From assembly GCA_030849065.1 (NCBI GenBank), contig JASAON010001607.1, positions 1-64,000 on the forward strand: a stretch of DNA of 64,000 nucleotides, read 5' to 3'. The notes beneath the pieces were generated by a model. It did not search any database. It was given only the letters and a program-made list of their open reading frames with translations, and had not been told where the DNA came from. The DNA is from Jaenimonas drosophilae (lineage: Eukaryota > Euglenozoa > Kinetoplastea > Trypanosomatida > Trypanosomatidae). The position numbers and the translations under genes are program-made. Numbering within the stretch: position 1 is the stretch's first letter; each line of letters begins with the position of its first letter. This document shows, in pieces, positions 60,932 through 64,000 of the stretch.

Positions 60932-63427
60932 GATGGGAAAATGTAATGATGGTCAAGGTGTGCCGTCACTCGCAAACGGAATATAATAAGAGCTCAGATG
61001 GTCCGCACGCGTTCCGATCATTCCACCATGAAACCTATTTTCTCAATCCCTGGACGACCTTTTTTCTTGGTGTGACGCTGTAGTGAGGAGTAGTGAAATA
61101 ACCAAAAGAAGAAGAGAAGGGGCAAAGAACAACAGTTTTTGCATACATCACGGTGGAGAGACAGAAAGCCTGCAGGTTCTGCAGGCTGGCCCAGACTAGC
61201 TCCCCCCATCGACCCATGTTGGCGTCGTGTAGCGGGAGGAGGGGCGAATCACACTTCTGAAGATTCCAAAGCATATTACAAGGGGAGCACATGACATCAC
61301 ATCTCTTTTTTTCTCATTTCTTCTTTTTCTTCAACCCCATTCAACCCTCAACGCTGCAAATACCTCCCTCGCCTCCGCACAACGGTGTCGTCGTAGTAGT
61401 GTCATGTTTCGAACCATCCGTTGGCCTCCATCCACACACACACCCACTCGCCCGCAAGACGGGGGGTGGGAGAGGTGAAACATGGGAGAAAGGGAGCAGA
61501 ACACCGCTTTGAGAAAAGATAGGCCTGGCATTGACACGTACAAATCAACAGTTGTTCTTCCCCCTTGCCAAAGAGAAGAAATCCTGTTAGATCCGTCGTG
61601 AGTGGGGCAACGAGAGCCCCAGTGACAGCGCCGTGGTGTCTGTCCTCTCTTGTCCTCCAGTCAGTGGTCCTTCGTCACCTGTTGCCTGTCTTCCCCTCAG
61701 CCATTCAGACAAGGGGAGTAGGCAGCAACAAAGGCCGTTGTGAAACAGGATGAAGCTGCGGGGGTATGTACCGCGCTGCGGACGAGAGAGAGGGAGGGAG
61801 AGGGAAAATGCAGTGTGAGATGCCTATACCGATTGGGTTCACGTCCTTTCCCGCCGTTGTACCTGTACATCACCATTCACAACAAACGCGAGAGGAGACA
61901 GATGATCCTACGTGAGAGAGAAGTGGACGGAGTGGCGGAAGAGGAGAAGGGAACGCACAACGACATCCAAAGAAGTAGAAAAACACCGAAGCGACCTCCC
62001 GCTTCTTAGTCTTTTCTTTGCCGCGTAGATGCCCCTCTTTTTGCTTGGAAGAAGAGTACCCAAAAGAAGAAGACATAACGTTTGTCCGTTGGTGAGGGAG
62101 GGGGAGAGAACAGGGAAAAGAGTCGTGGGCTTCTTCACCCACCGCCACACCGCATGTGTTGGTCACTGTGGCCCTTAAACACAACGAGCAACACGCGGGT
62201 ATGAGGTGGAGAGGGGAGCAGCTGGAGAGCTTTCCACGAAAACAAACAAACAAAATACGCGCTCATCCCATGGTGGGTATGGAGGAGTTCGCAGATATGG
62301 TGTCTCCACGCATCTTTCCTCCCCTAAAGTAGACGGTACATACATGGGTAGGTGCAGCATTGATGCGCTATGTACATTCACATCCAGACGACAACAGCAA
62401 ATACATCGTGGTGTGTTGGTGCATAATGGCTCATGGAGCATAAACAGCAACGGAATCCTTGCCGCCATTAATCTCAAACAAGGGTAGGTAGTTCGGGGGT
62501 TGGTGCCATGCGGAGTAGTCCATCCACAAGTGAAGGGAGTCCCGCCTACGCCACACCTCTCCCGCAAGCCATCACATACCTCACCCTTGAGGGGGTGTTG
62601 ATACAAACACTCATGGCACAGTAGCCGTGTCAGGGTCCTCCCTAGACGTTTTGGCCAGCGGGGCTGACGCCAACTTCGCGTGTCGACTCATGACGCAGCG
62701 GAGAACGACAGCGAATCATTGGGGGTGAAATCAAAAAAAGCAGTGCGCGCGTACTCCGCCGCCACCCACACGCAGTCCTGCTGCTGGTGGCGCTCTCTAA
62801 CCCCATCTATCACCGGGAAGAGAACGTCCCACCCACGCCTCGATGTCACCACAGAGGGCAATGAATGAGATGGTCAGACACTCGTCGCGGGGAGAGATCC
62901 TATCATCATCACATCATGACGTGTGGCAGCCCCCATCCCATTGCCCGGAGATGGGGGTCAAAAAAAGAAAGAAATACAAAAATATAGCACTTTTCCTGTT
63001 GTCCGAGGCCATTGTTTGACTTGTCCTAGTCTACATCCAGAAAGGAGAGCGTCGTTCTTTTGTCTTGGCCACTTTCGTCGTTTCTTTTCTTGGTTGTCGG
63101 TGCTGTCGGTACCTCTACTGTTGACAGACCATCCCATGCCGGAAGCAGATACATCGCCATATTTAGCCAGCGCTTTTTTTCTCTGCTGCATGTTCTTTTT
63201 GTCCATTGGGGGGAAGGGGGGGAACAGTGGATGGAGAGCAGACTCAACCACTTAAAAATACGGTTATACAGAAACACATCGTAGGCCTACAGCAGTGACC
63301 GCTGCCGCACCACAGTGAAGAAGAGGAAACCGGCGCGCAGGTGTCTCAATTGCCTCACATCGTGTGGATGCGGGGGGTGACGGGCGAAGAGTTGGATGGC
63401 ACACAGATCCTAGCCTAGCTTACCCGT
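60932..63427. other. 2.5 kb gene-free region
   Basis: No gene supported. It contains T-rich plus-strand DNA at about 61303-61340, unlike the A/G-rich bias elsewhere, a CA run near 61434-61444, and a GAGAGAGGGA-type stretch near 61786-61806. The small frames are low-complexity and show no family motif. Confidence 0.55.
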
Positions 63428-64000
63428 CTACTGCAGCAGCAGCTGCTCGGTCTTCTTGCAGCGCTCCAGGGACTCATCCTCAAGGTTGTGAGACTGAGAC
63501 GTGTAGTAGTCCGTGTTGCGGAACTGCACATCGTCCGTCACCTCAGTCACGGGGACCTTGCGCATATCCACGGGCTTGCGCAGAGGAACCTCGTTGACGT
63601 GCAGGATGCTCACGATATCCTCGACGATGGGCTCCGGGATGGAGGTACCATCGAGGTTCAGCGTGTGGAGGTTGGGGTTCAGCTTCAGCGCGTAGAAGAG
63701 CGCCTCACCACCGTCCACGCTGATCTCGTGGTTGCCATCCAGGTAGAGAGCCTCCATACTATGGTTGATGCGGAGCACCTCAGCGATGGCCATGCATGCG
63801 CAGTTGGTGATGTCGTTGCCGCCAAGGTCCAGGGCACGCACATCGGTGGTGTCGCGGAGAACCTGGGCGAGCAGGGTGACCTCATCATCGTTGAGGCGGT
63901 AGTTGTTCGTCGTACCGTTGAAGTCCAGGGCCTCATCCAGCTTCTGGCCGCGGGAGTGCTGAAGAAGAACCTTCTTGAGCTTCTGGGAGCTAAGGTTCAT
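63428..64000 (-). CDS. Leucine-rich repeat protein (possibly truncated at window edge)
   Basis: 190 codons from an ATG formed by the last three bases of the window; whether this is the true start or an internal Met cannot be decided. Residues about 55-130 hold ribonuclease-inhibitor-type LRRs: VRALDLGGNDITNCACMAIA, SMEALYLDGNHEISVDGGEA and LHTLNLDGTSIPEPIVEDI. The N-terminal ~50 residues resemble the tropomodulin-like lead-in (LTDEEV-type, here LNDDEVTLLAQVL). The C-terminal ~60 residues are charged and unique. Codons are dominated by AAC, AAG, CAG, CTG/CTC, GGC and GTC, which in kinetoplastids usually marks abundant proteins. A flagellar or cytoskeletal role is inferred only. The stop is TAG. 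Confidence 0.8.
   Translation of the reverse strand: MNLSSQKLKKVLLQHSRGQKLDEALDFNGTTNNYRLNDDEVTLLAQVLRDTTDVRALDLGGNDITNCACMAIAEVLRINHSMEALYLDGNHEISVDGGEALFYALKLNPNLHTLNLDGTSIPEPIVEDIVSILHVNEVPLRKPVDMRKVPVTEVTDDVQFRNTDYYTSQSHNLEDESLERCKKTEQLLLQ

Noticed and set aside
61395..61445. GGTTCGAAAC-like sequence on the minus strand, resembling a tRNA B box
   Set aside because: No T-stem pairing, A box or acceptor stem could be built around it.

Overview
The window looks like a piece of a nuclear chromosome from a kinetoplastid protist (Euglenozoa). Sixteen protein genes can be supported. All lie on the minus strand, none needs an intron, and the gaps hold microsatellites plus stretches that are pyrimidine-rich on the transcribed strand and end in AG before a start codon, as expected for polycistronic transcription with spliced-leader trans-splicing. 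A glutathionylspermidine/trypanothione-type amidase homologue and a pair of giant C2-repeat proteins fit the same assignment. TAA, TAG and TGA all occur as stops, so the code looks standard. The species cannot be determined.

In order of transcription (right to left): an LRR protein at the right edge; a 2.4 kb gene-free stretch; a GNB1L/ASA1-like WD40 protein; a 4.4 kb gene-free stretch; a DYRK-like kinase with a large insertion before DFG; a 6.8 kb gene-free zone full of A-tracts on the plus strand; a coiled-coil protein; a Nup160-like nucleoporin candidate; the splicing factor CRNKL1/SYF3; a PH plus ARF-like fusion protein; a glutathionylspermidine amidase homologue with an eroded synthetase half; a SETD6-like lysine methyltransferase; two neighbouring, evidently related C2-repeat proteins; two low-complexity proteins; SKP1; proteasome ATPase RPT6; and a TRIP12/UPL3-type HECT E3 ligase that runs to the left edge and probably lacks only its stop codon.

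The last three transcribed genes (SKP1, RPT6, HECT) all belong to the ubiquitin-proteasome system. Otherwise the genes are the functionally mixed set typical of one kinetoplastid directional gene cluster. The least ordinary items are the degraded synthetase domain, the PH-ARL fusion with altered GTPase motifs, the C2-helix repeat pair, the kinase insertion, and the two long gene-free zones. No tRNA, rRNA, spliced-leader gene, CRISPR array or intact transposon was recognised.
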